Assembly: GCF_013033515.1 (NCBI RefSeq)
Contig: NZ_WQEG01000004.1
Coordinates: 248,001-312,000 of the forward strand
Length of the DNA: 64,000 bases
Direction: 5' to 3'
Source: Ruegeria sp. HKCCA6707
GTDB taxonomy: Bacteria > Pseudomonadota > Alphaproteobacteria > Rhodobacterales > Rhodobacteraceae
The notes below the pieces were generated by a model that was not told the origin of the DNA, did no database searches, and saw only the letters and a list, made by a program, of their open reading frames with translations. Positions 1 to 8,787 of this stretch are shown here, piece by piece (within the stretch, counting starts at the first letter, position 1; the number at the start of each line of letters is the position of its first letter). Both the position numbers and the translations under genes were made by a program.

Positions 1-184
1 CCTGATCAAACAGCTCGCGCACGCGTCGCGCCATACGTCTTGTGTTTAAGATCACCTGCGCCCGGGCCAAATCTTCTGGCGGCAGCTTGGCCGTGCGTGC
101 AAGCAGCCCTTCGACCAATGCGCGCGGGAAATCGACGCCCGGAGGCACCGCAAACACGCGCGCTTTGTCGGATGGGCTAAACAT
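1..184 (-). CDS. addB: AddB helicase/nuclease subunit, N-terminal fragment (runs off window)
   Basis: Only the first 61 codons are inside the window. The start ATG lies at 184-182 and overlaps the stop of the upstream nucleotidyltransferase by 8 bases (stop at 179-177), which fixes the start by translational coupling. The translated beginning reads MFSPSDKARVFAVPPGVDF and continues with LNTRRMARRVRELF near residue 47. This matches the usual opening of alphaproteobacterial AddB, the inactivated-helicase and nuclease partner of AddA in RecBCD-like repair of double-strand breaks. The order tsaE, sugar kinase, nucleotidyltransferase, addB is the common Rhodobacteraceae arrangement and supports the call. 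No catalytic motifs are visible because the fragment is too short. Confidence 0.8.
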   Translation of the reverse strand, partial: MFSPSDKARVFAVPPGVDFPRALVEGLLARTAKLPPEDLARAQVILNTRRMARRVRELFDQ

Positions 185-863
185 CTGCGATCAGGCTTTC
201 GGCCAGAGCGATCCCTTCGGGGCGACCCACATCGCACCACCGACCGGGATAATTGACCGCGCGCAACCGGTCGCGTTGCTGCATCCGGTCCCATAGGCGG
301 TTCAAGGAAAAGGCGGGCTCGTCAAACTCCTCAAGCCCATCGGTCTTTAGGATTTGAGCACCGCCATAGACAACACCCGGCCCGCGGGTAATCCGACCGT
401 CAGAATCCAGGGTGAAATCGCCGGTGCCGCCATGGCCAAGGGTTTGCGCGATGGGAATGCACATCAGCAGCGCGTCCATTTGATCAGGATCCCACGCATC
501 CCTCAGCAGGTTTAGCGGGTTTGGTCCGGCCCAGATCGCATCGGTGTTGAGCGTGTACACAGGATCGCAATCCAGAAAGGGCAGGGCGGCCCGCAGTCCA
601 CCACCGGTTTCCAGGATCATGGGCTCTTCCCGCGACAGCAAAACCCCCTTTGGTTCCAGATGGGCGGCAAGCTGATCCGCTTTGTAATGCAGGTTCGCGA
701 CTGTGCGGATCGGCTGAACCCCATCGACCAAGTTCAGGGCGTGATCAATGAGCGGACGCCCTGCAACCGGGATCAGCGGTTTGGGCCGATCCGCTGTCAA
801 AGCACCCATCCGGGTGCCGAATCCAGCGGCAAAGAGCATGATGGCTTCGGGATCGGCGCTCAT
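177..863 (-). CDS. murU: N-acetylmuramate-1-phosphate uridylyltransferase-like nucleotidyltransferase (MurU family)
   Basis: A 228-residue nucleotidyltransferase with the sugar-nucleotide signature LFAAGFGTRMG followed by RPKPL at residues 10-30, an ETGGGL loop at 85-90 and a metal-binding Asp in LNTDAIW (Asp108). In Pseudomonas and related bacteria MurU makes UDP-MurNAc from MurNAc-1-phosphate in the peptidoglycan-recycling bypass, with AmgK as the kinase. The directly upstream gene is such a kinase, and the two overlap by a few bases, so they form one unit with tsaE and addB. The length fits MurU (about 220-240 residues). A related sugar-1-phosphate specificity cannot be excluded from sequence alone. 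Confidence 0.85.
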   Translation of the reverse strand: MSADPEAIMLFAAGFGTRMGALTADRPKPLIPVAGRPLIDHALNLVDGVQPIRTVANLHYKADQLAAHLEPKGVLLSREEPMILETGGGLRAALPFLDCDPVYTLNTDAIWAGPNPLNLLRDAWDPDQMDALLMCIPIAQTLGHGGTGDFTLDSDGRITRGPGVVYGGAQILKTDGLEEFDEPAFSLNRLWDRMQQRDRLRAVNYPGRWCDVGRPEGIALAESLIADV

Positions 864-1864
864 AGTGGTTTCAGTTTGGCCAGGTTTTGCGCAGTGGGGT
901 GCGGCAGGGCCTCGCGCAAGATGTCGGCGACTGGGATCAGTGTGGGATGTTCCAGATTGCGCATCAAATGCGACCAGGTAATCGGGATCAGATCCACATA
1001 ATGCGGCTTTCCATATTCGGTCGCCAGACGGGCAAAAACGCCCAAAATCCGCAGGTTGCGCTGTACGCCCAGAACCGCATAGGCGGTGCGGAAATCATGG
1101 CCGTCCATGCCTGATGCCGAGATATAGCGGTCGATCATGCGCATCTCGATCGCGGTTGAGACGGTTCGGCGGACATCCTGCAACAGAGACATCAGATCAT
1201 AGGCGGGATGGCCCAGCATCGCGTTCTGGAAATCCAGTAACCCCACCCGCGCCACGCCGTCGCGCTCGGGCAGCCAGATGAGGTTCTCGGCATGGTAGTC
1301 GCGCTGTACTACGACCCGTTTTCCGCCGGTTTCGCGGTGCAAGATGTCGGCAAAGCGATGTTCAAACCGTGCCTTGGCGTCAGCTTCAAAACCGCCCGAA
1401 ATGCCTTGCGCATATTTGGTAAAGCTCAACGCCGCTAATTCTGTCATTAAGGCAGGGTCGTAGCTGTCCAGGGACATGACCGACTGTTTGTGCAGATGCA
1501 CCAACACATCTGTTGCGGCCTCATAAAGGGGCGCTTCCAATGCCAGGTCTTTCTCAAGCACGCGGGCAAACAGATCATCGCCCAGGTCTTCAAGCAGAAG
1601 GAAACCGTATTGGCTGTCTTCCGCATAGATTTCGGGCGCGCTGAGTCCCACCGATCGGAGGTATTCATCCACCTTCACAAATGGGATCACATCCTCGCCC
1701 TTTTCGGGTGGCGCGTCCATAAGTACGGCAGTTTTGCCAGTGTTAGGGTCTGTCAGTCGCTCATAGCGGCGGTTCGAGGCGTCTCCGGCAAGGGGTTTGC
1801 GTTTTGCATTGGCCCATGGGGTTTGTGCGATCAGCGCTTCGGCCAGAATGGTTCGGTTGGTCAT
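860..1864 (-). CDS. amgK: Aminoglycoside phosphotransferase-fold sugar kinase, AmgK-like (MurNAc/GlcNAc kinase)
   Basis: A 334-residue kinase of the aminoglycoside phosphotransferase/choline kinase fold. Visible elements are a nucleotide loop GDASNRRYERL (27-37), an LLEDLGDD segment near 90, the catalytic Asp in QRDYHAENL (Asp189) and a metal-binding Asp in LLDFQNA (Asp211). I chose the internal start MTNRTILAEA because its ATG overlaps the tsaE stop as ATGA (1864-1861). A start 14 codons upstream is possible but would lie deeper inside tsaE. Next to a MurU-type enzyme the likely role is phosphorylation of N-acetylmuramate or N-acetylglucosamine at C1 for cell-wall recycling. Many databases call it only a phosphotransferase. 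Confidence 0.82.
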   Translation of the reverse strand: MTNRTILAEALIAQTPWANAKRKPLAGDASNRRYERLTDPNTGKTAVLMDAPPEKGEDVIPFVKVDEYLRSVGLSAPEIYAEDSQYGFLLLEDLGDDLFARVLEKDLALEAPLYEAATDVLVHLHKQSVMSLDSYDPALMTELAALSFTKYAQGISGGFEADAKARFEHRFADILHRETGGKRVVVQRDYHAENLIWLPERDGVARVGLLDFQNAMLGHPAYDLMSLLQDVRRTVSTAIEMRMIDRYISASGMDGHDFRTAYAVLGVQRNLRILGVFARLATEYGKPHYVDLIPITWSHLMRNLEHPTLIPVADILREALPHPTAQNLAKLKPL

Positions 1865-2331
1865 GGGATGAACTCGAGTTTGCGGGCCCATTTCGGGTCG
1901 GTCCATTTTAGGTTCAGATGCCGGATATCTTCGGCCTTTGTATCTGACCGAAAGCTGAGCGTCAGCGCCGAATTCGGGGTTGAATCACCCAGTTTCTCGG
2001 GCCATTCGATCAGGCAGATTGATGTTTCAAACGCGTCGATCAGGCCAAGCTCTTCAGTTTCTTCGGGTGAACTGAGGCGATAGAGGTCCGAGTGCCAAAC
2101 CTCACCCAAAGGCGTGTCATAGACCTGCACCAGCGTAAAGGTTGGGGATGGCACATCTTCGGGGGTAACCATCAACGATTGGATCAACGCGCGGGCAAAA
2201 TGAGTTTTGCCGCTGCCAATGGGGCCTTCCAGCAGCAGGGTGTCACCGGGTTTCAGAAACTGACCGATCTGAAGCGCCAGATCGCTCGTGTCTTCGGGTG
2301 AATTCAGCAGGATGGTCTTGGGCGCGGTCAT
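1861..2331 (-). CDS. tsaE: tRNA threonylcarbamoyladenosine biosynthesis ATPase TsaE
   Basis: A 156-residue P-loop ATPase with Walker A GPIGSGKTHFAR at residues 36-47 and the family-typical stretch VPSPTFTLVQVYDT followed by HSDLYRL. TsaE works with TsaB and TsaD to complete the t6A modification at position 37 of ANN-decoding tRNAs, so it is normally essential. Its size is ordinary for the family (about 150-160). It starts 41 bases after the stop of the PAS-domain protein and couples to the downstream sugar kinase by an ATGA overlap. The nearby RLSSPEETEELGLID sequence is also family-typical. I see nothing unusual in it. Confidence 0.93.
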   Translation of the reverse strand: MTAPKTILLNSPEDTSDLALQIGQFLKPGDTLLLEGPIGSGKTHFARALIQSLMVTPEDVPSPTFTLVQVYDTPLGEVWHSDLYRLSSPEETEELGLIDAFETSICLIEWPEKLGDSTPNSALTLSFRSDTKAEDIRHLNLKWTDPKWARKLEFIP

Positions 2332-2372
2332 GGCGCCACAATGAACCTGTGCCAGACCGGCTGCAACCCGGT

Positions 2373-3880
2373 TCAGGCGCTGATTTTTTCAAGATCACCC
2401 TGTCGGATCCGCGCATTGGTGCGCGCAAAACAAATGATCGTGGCCCCGTTCTGCATCGGACTGATGGTGCAGTTGACCTCTTCGCCTGTCCGCATTTGGA
2501 AATTGGCATTCCACTCGGCCCGGTTTTCGCGCGTTTCTATGAACTCGCGGATTTCGCCCAAGATGGGGGTTGCGGCACATTTATCTTGCCAACTGCGCGT
2601 GACATCCAGGATTGTAGTCACCTCGAACCCCGTTTCGTCCAATTCGCCCCAAAGCTGGTGATAGGCATAGTTGGTGAAGGCCAGCGTTCCATCATCAGCA
2701 AATACCGCGACCCCATCGGCAAGCTTGTCCAGAATGGATTGCATCAGGTCCATTTCGGACCGGAACCTCCGGGTCAGAGTAATCTCGGCGGTGATGTCTT
2801 CGAACAGAAAGGCCACCGCCCCATCAGGATGGGGCCGACCGCTGACCGAGTAGACCGAGCCCGAGGGCAGTGTCCAGGTTTCCTGGTAGTTGCCGTCCTG
2901 CGCGGCCTCAAGCAGGTCATTCATCTGCCGCCGCCAACTGCGATAATTCTTTGGCTCTGGCATCATGTGCTGATCGCGCAGACGGTCGAAAAAGCTGGAT
3001 AAGCTGGGGCGGCAGCTCAGGAAATCCGGGGCAGGGTGGTAAGATCGATCAGGGCCGGATTGAACAGAGCCAACTGTCGGTTGCGATCAAAGATCGCCAA
3101 CCCGATGGACAGCTGGGCAAATGTCTTGGTCATTGTCTGAACGAATTTCCGCTGCGTCGTCTCGGCCTCGACAATGGCGTTTATGTCGACCGCATAAAAC
3201 AGATGACCCTGTTCATGCGCCACGCTGGTCAGATCGAGCCAAAGCTTTGCGTTATGATCGGGAGTTTCAACGCTAACCCGCGTTTTTCGCCCTGGCTTGA
3301 GGTCGACCCCTTCTTGGGCAAACAGCGGTTTGGTCAGATCCGTGTCTTGCCCGTTGATCTTTCGCGCAAGGCGAACATAAGCGGCATTGCACCAGCTGAC
3401 CTGTGCCTGGTGGTCCAGCAACCAGACCGGATAGGGAGCCATATCCATAGCCAACCGGATCGGGTCATTCACATCGCGGCGCACAGGCCCCGGTGCACCG
3501 GGCAGATCGCGCAGCCGCACACGAATAACCCCATCAATCCATTCGCAAAAAACCTCGCGGTCGATGGTGCAGTCAATGGTGGACACGACCAGGTTTCCGC
3601 GGCTGCGCACGATTTCAGGAACTTCGGGGAAAGCTGGAAAATCACGCCGCAGCAAGCGTCGAAGATCGTCCCAATTACTGACAGTTTCATACCCGGCAAG
3701 CGCAATATCAGAGTGGCCGATCAATCGGCTGCCTTCAAACAGAAACACGGGGTCGAACAGGGAATCCGAGGAAACCAGGCCAAAATCGTTGAACTTTGCC
3801 GGGCGACGGGGCCTGAGCCACTGCAACGCAAAACAGACGGCAAGGACACTGATAGCAGCCAGAAGGATCCAGTTGGCCAT
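2373..3880 (-). pseudogene. Membrane-anchored PAS-domain protein, interrupted by an apparent one-base frameshift
   Basis: Two minus-strand reading frames make up one gene. The 5' part (3880-3017, 287 codons) starts with a hydrophobic anchor MANWILLAAISVLAVCFALQ and carries PAS-like sequence such as PYPVWLLDHQAQVSWCNAAY, ending prematurely at LTTLPRIS. The 3' part (to 2373) carries a second PAS region LADGVAVFADDGTLAFTNYAY. Restoring one C in the C run that reads as gggg on the plus strand (3028-3031) gives an uninterrupted join through LPPDFLSC and DRLRDQHMMPEPK, the text expected for this family. The repaired protein would be about 500 residues with no kinase catalytic domain. It may be truly broken or may reflect a sequencing error in a homopolymer. 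Its role is unknown; Rhodobacteraceae often carry it between tsaE and regB. Confidence 0.8.
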
Positions 3881-3942
3881 AACATTTCCATCTCAAATTC
3901 TTGCCGGCACTGTGCGCGCGAAATGGTTAACGACAGCTTAAT

Positions 3943-5340
3943 TCAGATCTGGAACCGTTGGTTCTCACCGGAGGGAATCGGCGAGTCTCCCTGCTGTGCA
4001 TCGATCAGCCGACGCGGCCATACGACTTTGACAATCGCACCCCTCCGGTCCTTCTTGTCAGTCAAATTCTGATAGGGATCCGCACCATTTGCGAATTTCA
4101 ACTCGGCCCCGCTGCGCTCAAGCAAGGTCTTGGCGATAAACAGCCCCAGCCCCATGCCCTCGTATTCCGGTCGCTCCTTGCGGTCCGAGTCCGAGCGGCG
4201 CCTGCGCACAAAAGGATCGCCAATTCGGCCCATCATATGCGACGGATATCCCCGCCCGTCATCCATGATGTTCACCGAGATCCAGTTCGGGGTCCATTCC
4301 GCCTCAACCCACACGGTTGTGCTGGCAAAATCCACGGCGTTCTGGATCAGGTTGCGCAGCCCATGGATGATCTCGGGCTTTCGCAGGATCGACGGTTGCT
4401 GCACATCTCCGTTCTGGCCGGGCCCTTCGTCAAACTCGATCTGTTTACCACGATTCAGATGCGGTTCGGCGGCCTCGTGAATCACGGTCGACAGCGGTGC
4501 CTGCCTCAGGTGCAGATCGTCCTTACCGGCGCGCCCCATATCGCGCAGAATGTCACGGCACCGATCGGCTTGTTCACGGATCAGGGCGGCGTCTTCCTTT
4601 AAGTCGGGTTTGTCATCCAATTCTTCGATCAATTCGGAACTGGCCAGTTTGATCGTTGCCAATGGTGTTCCCAGCTCATGGGCAGCTGCTGCAACCACAC
4701 CGCCCAGATCGGTCAGCTTCTGTTCGCGGGCAAGGGCCATATGAGTGGCGGACAGCGCCTCGGACATGGATTGAACTTCGGTGCTGACGCGGTGCGAATA
4801 AGCACCCAGAAACACAATCGCGATGACAATTGCAGACCAGTTTCCAAACAACAGGATCTCTGGCATCTCAAGCACCAACCCCAGCTCGGTCCGCAAGGGC
4901 AGGTGAAACTGTGCCAGTAGCGTGCTGAGCACCACCGCCACCGCGCCCACAATCAGGGTCGAGCGTGTGCTCATGACGCTGGCCGAGATGGTCACCGGAC
5001 CAACAAGCAACAGAGCAAACGGGTTGTTCAAACCACCGGTCAGATACAACAAAAAGGACAGCTGCAGCAGATCGAACAAGACCATCAGGAAGTTTTCGAA
5101 CTCTGAAAGCCGCTTGTTCTCGGGAAACAGCATGATCGCGGTCAGATTGCCCAGCACCGACACGCCGACCGCAAAGTAGCACAGGCCCAGCTCCAGCTTT
5201 ACGTGATAGGTTTGCTGCGCCACGGTGATGGCAGTGATCTGGCCAATGATCGCGACCCAGCGCAGCAAGATCAGCGTGCGCAGCCGGATCCAGCTGCTGC
5301 GTTCCTGTCCGCGCCAGAGGCTGGTATTGGAATTTGCCAT
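3943..5340 (-). CDS. regB: Redox sensor histidine kinase RegB/PrrB/ActS
   Basis: A 465-residue membrane histidine kinase. The N-terminal half has about six hydrophobic segments (roughly residues 23-180) and contains the quinone-binding heptapeptide GGLNNPF at 102-108. The H-box AAAAHELGTPLATI puts the phospho-accepting histidine at 221, and the redox-active cysteine of this family is at 261 in ADRCRDIL. N, G1 and G2 boxes follow (LRNLIQNAVDF, DDGRGYP, EGMGLGLFIA). RegB senses the ubiquinone pool and oxygen and phosphorylates RegA, controlling respiration, photosynthesis and carbon and nitrogen metabolism in alphaproteobacteria. It is divergent from senC, sharing an upstream region of about 90 bases, with regA beyond senC, the classical order. 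Confidence 0.96.
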   Translation of the reverse strand: MANSNTSLWRGQERSSWIRLRTLILLRWVAIIGQITAITVAQQTYHVKLELGLCYFAVGVSVLGNLTAIMLFPENKRLSEFENFLMVLFDLLQLSFLLYLTGGLNNPFALLLVGPVTISASVMSTRSTLIVGAVAVVLSTLLAQFHLPLRTELGLVLEMPEILLFGNWSAIVIAIVFLGAYSHRVSTEVQSMSEALSATHMALAREQKLTDLGGVVAAAAHELGTPLATIKLASSELIEELDDKPDLKEDAALIREQADRCRDILRDMGRAGKDDLHLRQAPLSTVIHEAAEPHLNRGKQIEFDEGPGQNGDVQQPSILRKPEIIHGLRNLIQNAVDFASTTVWVEAEWTPNWISVNIMDDGRGYPSHMMGRIGDPFVRRRRSDSDRKERPEYEGMGLGLFIAKTLLERSGAELKFANGADPYQNLTDKKDRRGAIVKVVWPRRLIDAQQGDSPIPSGENQRFQI

Positions 5341-5429
5341 GCGTCGATTATGTCCTGTTGCAGCGGCTGGGTAACTTGATAGGTGTCTCAGCCGAAACGA
5401 TCAACAACCCCTTGACCCTGGTACCGCTC

Positions 5430-6050
5430 ATGATCCGCCTCTACGCCATTCTCGCAACCGTTGTTCTGGCCATTGGCATCGGCGCAATGTGGCTGCTGAC
5501 CAGTGGCACAGGGTCCGACGACAAATTCGCGCAATGCCGCACCAGCCAGATCGCCGGGGGTACCGCAGCCATTGGTGGCCCGTTCGAGCTGTTGAATGCC
5601 AAGGGCGAGACTGTCACCGACACCGATGTGATCACCGAGCCAACCCTTGTCTATTTCGGTTACACGTTCTGCCCCGATGTCTGCCCCTTCGACATGTCGC
5701 GCAACGTGGATGCGGCTGCTCTGCTGAATGAGCGCGGCCAGTCGGTGACACCTTTGTTCATCTCAATTGATCCTGACCGGGACACGCCCGAAGTGGTGGG
5801 CGACTATGCGTTCAATCTGGGTGGCAAGACTGTGGCGTTGACAGGGACACCAGAACAGGTTGATGCAGCCAGCAAGGCCTATAAGACTTACTACAAAGCA
5901 CATGACAAAAGCGATGAGTACTATCTGGTCGATCATTCAACCTTCACCTACCTGGTGACACCACAAGAAGGCTTTGTCGAATTCTTTGACCGCAACGCCT
6001 CGGCCGAGCAGATGGCGGATCAGGTCGCATGTTTCATCGACAAGCTGTAA
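5430..6050 (+). CDS. senC: SCO1/SenC/PrrC family copper chaperone and thioredoxin-fold protein
   Basis: A 206-residue membrane-anchored thioredoxin-fold protein. The start at 5430 (MIRLYAILATVV) gives a proper N-terminal anchor. The open frame extends back to 5334 but would overlap the divergent regB coding start, so I reject that. Copper ligands of the SCO family are present: Cys81 and Cys85 in FCPDVCPF and His169 in LVDHSTF. SenC delivers copper to the CuA or CuB site of cytochrome c oxidases and in Rhodobacter modulates the RegB/RegA signal. The ribosome binding site is weak, consistent with a short divergent promoter region. Confidence 0.93.
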   Translation: MIRLYAILATVVLAIGIGAMWLLTSGTGSDDKFAQCRTSQIAGGTAAIGGPFELLNAKGETVTDTDVITEPTLVYFGYTFCPDVCPFDMSRNVDAAALLNERGQSVTPLFISIDPDRDTPEVVGDYAFNLGGKTVALTGTPEQVDAASKAYKTYYKAHDKSDEYYLVDHSTFTYLVTPQEGFVEFFDRNASAEQMADQVACFIDKL

Positions 6051-6126
6051 CGCGGTTTGACCTTTGTCATGGCGCTGCTATTACTTTTAGCTAAGCCAAA
6101 GGCGTGAAATAGCGGAAAGAATACAC

Positions 6127-6681
6127 ATGGCGGACAGCGCGCAACTTGAAATCGGCCCCGACAAATCCCTGCTTTTGGTTGATGATGATGAGCCGTTTCT
6201 GCGGCGTCTGGCCAAGGCGATGGAAAAACGCGGATTCGAGGTAGAAACCGCATCCTCGGTCGCGGCAGGCCGTGCGATTTCCACAGCCCGCCCACCGGCC
6301 TATGCGGTTGTGGATTTGAGGCTTGAGGATGGCAACGGGCTGGATGTGGTCGAAGTGCTGCGCGAAAAACGCCCTGACAGCCGGGTTGTCGTTCTGACCG
6401 GTTATGGTGCGATTGCCACCGCGGTGGCGGCCGTCAAGATCGGCGCGACCGACTACCTGTCAAAACCCGCCGACGCCACCGACATCACCAACGCGCTTCT
6501 GGCCAAGGGCGACGAACTGCCCCCACCCCCCGAAAACCCCATGAGCGCCGACCGCGTGCGCTGGGAACACATTCAGCGCGTATATGAGCTGTGCGATCGC
6601 AACGTATCCGAGACGGCACGTCGCCTGAATATGCACCGTCGGACGTTACAGAGAATTCTGGCGAAGCGCAGCCCGCGGTGA
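6127..6681 (+). CDS. regA: Response regulator RegA/PrrA/ActR
   Basis: A 184-residue response regulator that pairs with RegB. The receiver domain has the acidic pocket LVDDDEP (18-23), the phosphorylated Asp63 in VVDLRLEDGNG, VLTGYG and the conserved Lys in YLSKPAD. A proline-rich linker (PPPPENP) joins it to a Fis-type helix-turn-helix, NVSETARRLNMHRRTLQRIL, at the C-terminus, which is nearly invariant in this family. The length equals that of other RegA proteins. It follows senC by 76 bases. The hvrA gene often found downstream in Rhodobacter relatives is absent here; accessory DNA follows instead. Confidence 0.97.
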   Translation: MADSAQLEIGPDKSLLLVDDDEPFLRRLAKAMEKRGFEVETASSVAAGRAISTARPPAYAVVDLRLEDGNGLDVVEVLREKRPDSRVVVLTGYGAIATAVAAVKIGATDYLSKPADATDITNALLAKGDELPPPPENPMSADRVRWEHIQRVYELCDRNVSETARRLNMHRRTLQRILAKRSPR

Positions 6682-6981
6682 TGGTTGGCGAACTGGGTTT
6701 AATCTGAAGCAGAGGATAATCTATGGGTCTGCTTTGCGGATAGATCAGCCTTTAAGTTATTCAGGCCCCCTGTTTCACGCGCATTCAAGATGGTCAACCA
6801 AACGTCTGCCGCAAATGCTGTATCCTAGTAGACAATACCTATCGCGGATCTTGGAGAGCTTTTCAGATTCAAGCCATGGGCGTGAACTGCCTATCATATA
6901 AGATCGCCTAGGGACTTTCAGCTCGACGAAATTCATTTCGCGTCTACCGGAAGAACAACCAAGGCTTGGAGTTAACGTTTC
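6682..6981. other. Gene-free, lower-GC spacer between regA and the cyclase gene
   Basis: No convincing coding sequence is seen. A minus-strand open frame (6990-6775) crosses most of the spacer but overlaps the start of the cyclase gene and resembles nothing I recognise. The base composition becomes clearly more AT-rich than regA from about 6690 on, marking the edge of the accessory segment. A GGAG at about 6967 serves as ribosome binding site for the cyclase gene at 6982. I cannot define a promoter or terminator here. Confidence 0.5.
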
Positions 6982-8715
6982 ATGGAGCACAACTTGGAAA
7001 GACGCCTTGCTGCGATTGTGGCGATAGACATGGTCGGTTTTTCCCGTCTTGTGGGTTTAGATGAAGAAGGAACAATTGCGCGGCAACAACGCCTAAATTC
7101 CGAAATATTCGAACCAATTATTGCTGGAAATAGTGGTCGCGTTTTTAAGAGTAGCGGGGACGGTCTATTTGTCGAATTTCCCTCGGCGGTTAACGCCGCA
7201 CGTGCTTGTGTAGCGATTCAACAATCAGTATCGGAAGCCGAGAAGTCTATAGATCTCTCTAAGCGCATTGCTTATCGGATAGGCTTGCATGTTGGTGACG
7301 TAATCGTCGACGGCGACGATTTGTATGGTGACGGAGTCAATATCGCTGCTCGGCTCGAAGCTTTGGCGGAACCTTCAACGATTGTTACTTCAGCAGACGC
7401 ACATCGCCAGTTTGATGGTAGGTTTAAAGCAGATTTTGTATCAGCAGGATCCCGCACCCTAAAAAACATATCAGAACCTGTTCACATCCTCCAATGGCCA
7501 CCTGACGCCGTGATTGCTGCGACGACGGTTTCCAAGCCGACTATAGCAGTGCTCCCTTTTGAAAACCGATCCTCTAATCCTGAAAACGAATTCATTGCCG
7601 ATGGCATGGCGGAAGACATCATTACCGACTTAAGCCGTATGCCTTGGTTCAATATGATTTCGCGAAATTCCACACTGGCTCATAAGGACAACGGACTGGA
7701 TTTGACGGCAGCGATCAGAGAATTGGGTATAGTCTATGTGCTGAAAGGCTCTGTTCGAAAGTCTGGAGACCGAATTCGGGTCACTACTCAATTAGTTGAC
7801 TTGGCGACTGAAACACAGGTTTGGGCAAACCGTTACGACCGAGTATTCACTGACATCTTTGATATTCAGGACGAAATATCGAACGCGATAGTGTCAGCGG
7901 TCGGGCCAGGATTTTTGAGTGCCGAAGCTAGGCGCGCCCGGGCTAAAGATCCGACGCAGTTGGACGCTTGGGAATGTGTAATGAGAGGGCGACCTCTCGT
8001 CATGCGTTTGGGGCAGTCGGAAACAGCAGAAGCTCGACGCTATTTTGAACGGGCTGTCGAACTTTCTGGTGGCGCATTTGGTAACGCTGACCTGGCTCTA
8101 GCGCATTTTCTACAAGCATTTTACAGTTGGGCGGAACCCGGCGAGAATTCAGCCGCGGCTATGGTCGCAGCGGCAGATGCAGCAGTTCGAGCCGACAATC
8201 AAGATCCAATTATTTTGGCAATCAAAGGATGGTCTTTGATGTTCGTCGGCCGCTGGGACGAGGCAGTTGACCTCTTTGATCGCGCCATTACACTAGCGCC
8301 CTCGTTTTCGACAGTATTGGGCTTTTGTGGAAGCGGATACTGCATAAGCGGCGCATCCCAAAAAGGTTTGGATCTGGTTAAACGAGCAGAGACTTTAAGT
8401 CCTCAGGACGTTTTTACACCGCTTTGGCTGATGGGCGTCTACTTTGCCCATTTTTGCTTAGAGGACTACGAAAGTGCCGAGAAGACGGTGCGTCGTGCAC
8501 TGGCATTGGCACCCGAAAACCCAACCTACAGAAGGCAGTTGGTGGCGACGCTCCATCTTTCGGGCCGCATTGAGGAGAGAGACAAGGCGTTAGACGCCTA
8601 CCTGGCAGTTGCGCCGGACGTCAGAGCAAGTGATGCAAGACGAATCCCCGGTCGAGACCGCGAACAGGTAGAGCGCTTTGTTCAAGTCTTGATTGCCGCA
8701 GGCGTTCCCGACTGA
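6982..8715 (+). CDS. Class III adenylate/guanylate cyclase with FlgO-like and TPR domains
   Basis: A 577-residue protein with three parts. Residues 1-175 are a class III cyclase domain: RRLAAIVAIDMVGFSRL with metal-binding Asp16, SSGDGLFVEF with Asp60, and GLHVGDV followed by DLYGDGVNIAARLEAL. Residues 180-310 are an FlgO/TolB-like segment (PTIAVLPFENRS, IADGMAEDIITDLSR, YVLKGSVRKSGDRIRVTTQL). The remainder is alpha-helical with TPR-like repeats (FDRAITLAPSFST, ALALAPENPTYRR). This architecture is common in Rhizobiales and Rhodobacterales and is annotated as adenylate cyclase; product and stimulus are unknown. No membrane segment is evident. GC content is lower than in neighbouring core genes, suggesting acquisition. 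It stands alone, with an IS30 element just downstream. Confidence 0.85.
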   Translation: MEHNLERRLAAIVAIDMVGFSRLVGLDEEGTIARQQRLNSEIFEPIIAGNSGRVFKSSGDGLFVEFPSAVNAARACVAIQQSVSEAEKSIDLSKRIAYRIGLHVGDVIVDGDDLYGDGVNIAARLEALAEPSTIVTSADAHRQFDGRFKADFVSAGSRTLKNISEPVHILQWPPDAVIAATTVSKPTIAVLPFENRSSNPENEFIADGMAEDIITDLSRMPWFNMISRNSTLAHKDNGLDLTAAIRELGIVYVLKGSVRKSGDRIRVTTQLVDLATETQVWANRYDRVFTDIFDIQDEISNAIVSAVGPGFLSAEARRARAKDPTQLDAWECVMRGRPLVMRLGQSETAEARRYFERAVELSGGAFGNADLALAHFLQAFYSWAEPGENSAAAMVAAADAAVRADNQDPIILAIKGWSLMFVGRWDEAVDLFDRAITLAPSFSTVLGFCGSGYCISGASQKGLDLVKRAETLSPQDVFTPLWLMGVYFAHFCLEDYESAEKTVRRALALAPENPTYRRQLVATLHLSGRIEERDKALDAYLAVAPDVRASDARRIPGRDREQVERFVQVLIAAGVPD

Positions 8716-8767
8716 ATTCTTCTGGAGGAATTTGCTAGTTGACCAATGTCCACCTTGGGCTGCCGAT

Positions 8768-8787
8768 TCAACTGATCGCCGCAACAC
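8768..8787. repeat. IS30 left terminal inverted repeat
   Basis: The 20 bases TCAACTGATCGCCGCAACAC are the inverted counterpart of 9960-9979 with two mismatches. They include the transposase stop codon. Confidence 0.8.

Noticed and set aside
5341..5429. Possible RegA-binding sites between regB and senC
   Set aside because: RegA sites are degenerate; I could not identify a convincing GCG-N-CGC type pair by eye.
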